Notes under the pieces: model-generated
Told to the model about the DNA's origin: nothing
The model's input: only the letters and a program-made list of their open reading frames with translations
The model's database searches: none
Part shown: positions 62,639-64,000 of the stretch, one piece after another
How the letters are laid out: every line of letters begins with the position of its first letter
Position numbering within the stretch: position 1 is the stretch's first letter
DNA from: Pollutibacter soli
GTDB taxonomy: Bacteria > Bacteroidota > Bacteroidia > Chitinophagales > Chitinophagaceae
Assembly: GCA_029269725.1 (NCBI GenBank)
Contig: JARJHS010000005.1
Coordinates: forward strand, 292,608 to 356,607
Direction of reading: 5' to 3'
DNA length: 64,000 nt
Made by a program: the position numbers and the translations under genes

Positions 62639-63553
62639 ATGAAAAACAGGAAGAAGATTTTGGTGACAGGATATACGGGCGTGTCGTCAATCGTTGCATC
62701 AGCACTTAACAATGATGGACGTTTTGCAGTAAGCGTATTGTTTACAGGAGATGAAACAACGGAATTGAAAAAGCTGGAGATGAACGGAATTCTTTCAAGA
62801 CAACTTACAGCCTGGGAAACAAATCTTCTTGCTGATGCGATGAGAGGCTATGACGCAGTGTTTGGAACAACTACGGATCGTGCTTATCATAAAAATGAAT
62901 TTGAATACGGTAAGAAGTTGATTGATGCTGTGAAAATAGCCGATGTGAATCATTTCGTTTTTGAATCAAGGCCGGCCTATCACGCGATCAGCAACAGTGT
63001 TTTCAGTGTACCTAATTTTGATACAAAAGCGTTGCTTGAACATTATTGCAGAACCATCGGAATCAATGCGACATTTATTCATCCTTCTTTTTATTTCGAA
63101 CATTTCTTTGATGACAAATTTCTTCGGATAGATAAAACGGGCAAACTGTATTTCGGATTTCCACAGGGAAAAACATCCTTAGCGATGTGTTCGATCAAAG
63201 ATATCGGGCAGGTAGTGACAATGATATTTCGGTTTCCCGAACAATATGTCGGCAGAGTAGTAGGAATTGTTGGAGATGAAAGAAGCTGCACAGAATATGC
63301 TTCGATATTTTCAGAAATTCTAAAAGTGAATGTGGAGTACAGGAATATGTCGAATACTGAATATATCCTCAATGGCGGTTCGGCAGAGTGGGCGGATATG
63401 TTTGATGTACAGAGAATTTTTATAAAAAGCAGAAGTCGTGAGCTGATCGAAAGTTATGGACTTAACCCGGCAATGACATCGTTCCGCAGATGGGTAAAGA
63501 GAAATAGGAATCAATTAAGGGAATTGATTGAATCCGGGGAATTCAGGCAATAG
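62639..63553 (+). CDS. NmrA-like NAD(P)-binding protein
   Basis: A 304-residue Rossmann-fold protein of the NmrA/atypical short-chain type: KKILVTGYTGVSSIVASALNNDGRFAVSVLFTGDE, AVFGTTTDRAYHKNEFEYGKKLIDAVKIADVNHFVFESRP and MCSIKDIGQVVTMIF. Glycine-rich motif G-x-x-G-x-x-S at the N-terminus is slightly unusual (V-T-G-Y-T-G-V-S-S). Such proteins act as redox sensors or reductases. The GTG at 62633 is an alternative start two codons upstream. Confidence 0.85.
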   Translation: MKNRKKILVTGYTGVSSIVASALNNDGRFAVSVLFTGDETTELKKLEMNGILSRQLTAWETNLLADAMRGYDAVFGTTTDRAYHKNEFEYGKKLIDAVKIADVNHFVFESRPAYHAISNSVFSVPNFDTKALLEHYCRTIGINATFIHPSFYFEHFFDDKFLRIDKTGKLYFGFPQGKTSLAMCSIKDIGQVVTMIFRFPEQYVGRVVGIVGDERSCTEYASIFSEILKVNVEYRNMSNTEYILNGGSAEWADMFDVQRIFIKSRSRELIESYGLNPAMTSFRRWVKRNRNQLRELIESGEFRQ

Positions 63554-64000
63554 GTAATAGGCAACGGGCAAAAGGAAACAGACGCCGATTAAAAGTCCTA
63601 TACGAACGATGATCTCATAGCCATGATTTCATTCATGTGGTACAAGGAAATAGGATTTTTGACGCAAATCATGCATTGAAATACCAGGAGGATTCAATTG
63701 CCCCGGGCTTCAGCTGTGATGAAGGGAAATAAAAGAATCCGGGCTTTGGCCCGGGAGAGAAGGAATTCAAAAGCGCGGCAACTACGGATAAAAAATGAAG
63801 GTTTTCAATTTGATTTCCTTTGAACTTATTTCAACAAACAATAGTCACGTTCCGGGAAAATGTAACATCACCATAGTCTGCTGATCTCCTAAACTCGCAA
63901 AAACTACTACTGTCCGCCGTCTACCGTGTACTGTCTGTCCGTATGAATTGACGAAATCGACGTATGAATTGTAAAAATCGACGAATCAACTGGGCGAAAG
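63554..64000. other. Intergenic right end of the window
   Basis: No gene is visible in these 447 bp. The stretch starts with purine-rich GGCAATAGGTAATAGGC sequence, the reverse complement of the pyrimidine spacers seen elsewhere. It holds a small CCGGGC-TTTG-GCCCGG-like hairpin at 63739-63754 and a 21-bp direct repeat at the edge. Confidence 0.6.
63940..63981. repeat. 21-bp direct repeat, two copies at the window edge
   Basis: CGTATGAATTGACGAAATCGA (63940-63960) is followed immediately by a copy with two changes near its middle (63961-63981). A third, more divergent copy may begin at 63982. The array may continue past the window. Confidence 0.65.

Overview
The window looks like a chromosomal segment of a Bacteroidota species, most likely of the Chitinophagia/Chitinophagaceae type. 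The signs are a SusC/SusD pair, promoters with the Bacteroidota -7 box (TAnnTTTG-like), weak Shine-Dalgarno sites, many lipoproteins, GxxExxY and DUF4185 proteins, and dispersed AAGACCTGCCAGGT palindromes. No rRNA, tRNA, phage or intact insertion sequence was seen. Species assignment is inference.

Layout. Positions 1-9.7 kb are mixed housekeeping: a truncated GxxExxY protein, an MtfA-like peptidase, a leftward GNAT/DUF2809/ThuA group, a tiny lipoprotein, a GH10 xylanase divergent from a sodium/sugar symporter, a DUF2383 protein, a 1.3 kb gene-poor stretch with a 17-bp tandem array, and a YpfJ-type metallopeptidase. From 10.3 to 28.5 kb there is a regulated carbohydrate locus: SusC, SusD, two DUF4185 lipoproteins around a SUMF1-domain protein, then an operon E1alpha - E1beta - class II aldolase - E2 - D-lyxose/mannose-type isomerase - PfkB kinase, a GxxExxY gene, a large unrecognised secreted protein, and a GntR/UTRA regulator. 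From 29 to 33.6 kb lie a fused rhamnulose-1-phosphate-type aldolase/short-chain dehydrogenase and a GMC oxidoreductase with its small subunit. From 34.7 to 60.1 kb there is an almost unbroken rightward run: GH38, GH42-like, six-hairpin glycosidase, a Planctomycetes-like DUF1549/DUF1501/DUF2231-cytochrome trio, two GH92 alpha-mannosidases, DUF1080, a sugar MFS porter, a D-lactate-dehydrogenase-like FAD/Fe-S protein, a mutarotase-like protein and mannonate dehydratase. The last 4 kb hold DinB, an FAD oxidoreductase, a cytochrome c lipoprotein and an NmrA-like protein.

Unifying signal. A 14-bp palindrome, CTTGTATATACAAG or its one-base variant CATGTATATACAAG, occurs seven times, plus one degenerate copy beside the GntR gene. 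Copies sit upstream of SusC, E1alpha, the aldolase/dehydrogenase, GH38 (two copies) and GH92. Five of them lie 9-10 or 15-16 bp before a -7 box. This defines a candidate GntR regulon that links glycan uptake, alpha-mannoside cleavage and central breakdown of the released sugar.

Working model (inference). GH92 and GH38 release mannose-type sugars from a glycan imported or bound by SusCD. The cupin isomerase and PfkB kinase make a ketose phosphate, the aldolase splits it, and the 2-oxoacid dehydrogenase E1/E2 oxidises the product. A parallel periplasmic oxidative branch (GMC oxidoreductase plus small subunit, DUF1080, c-type cytochromes) may handle 3-keto-glycosides. The aldolase carries changes at two normally conserved active-site positions, so its substrate is open.
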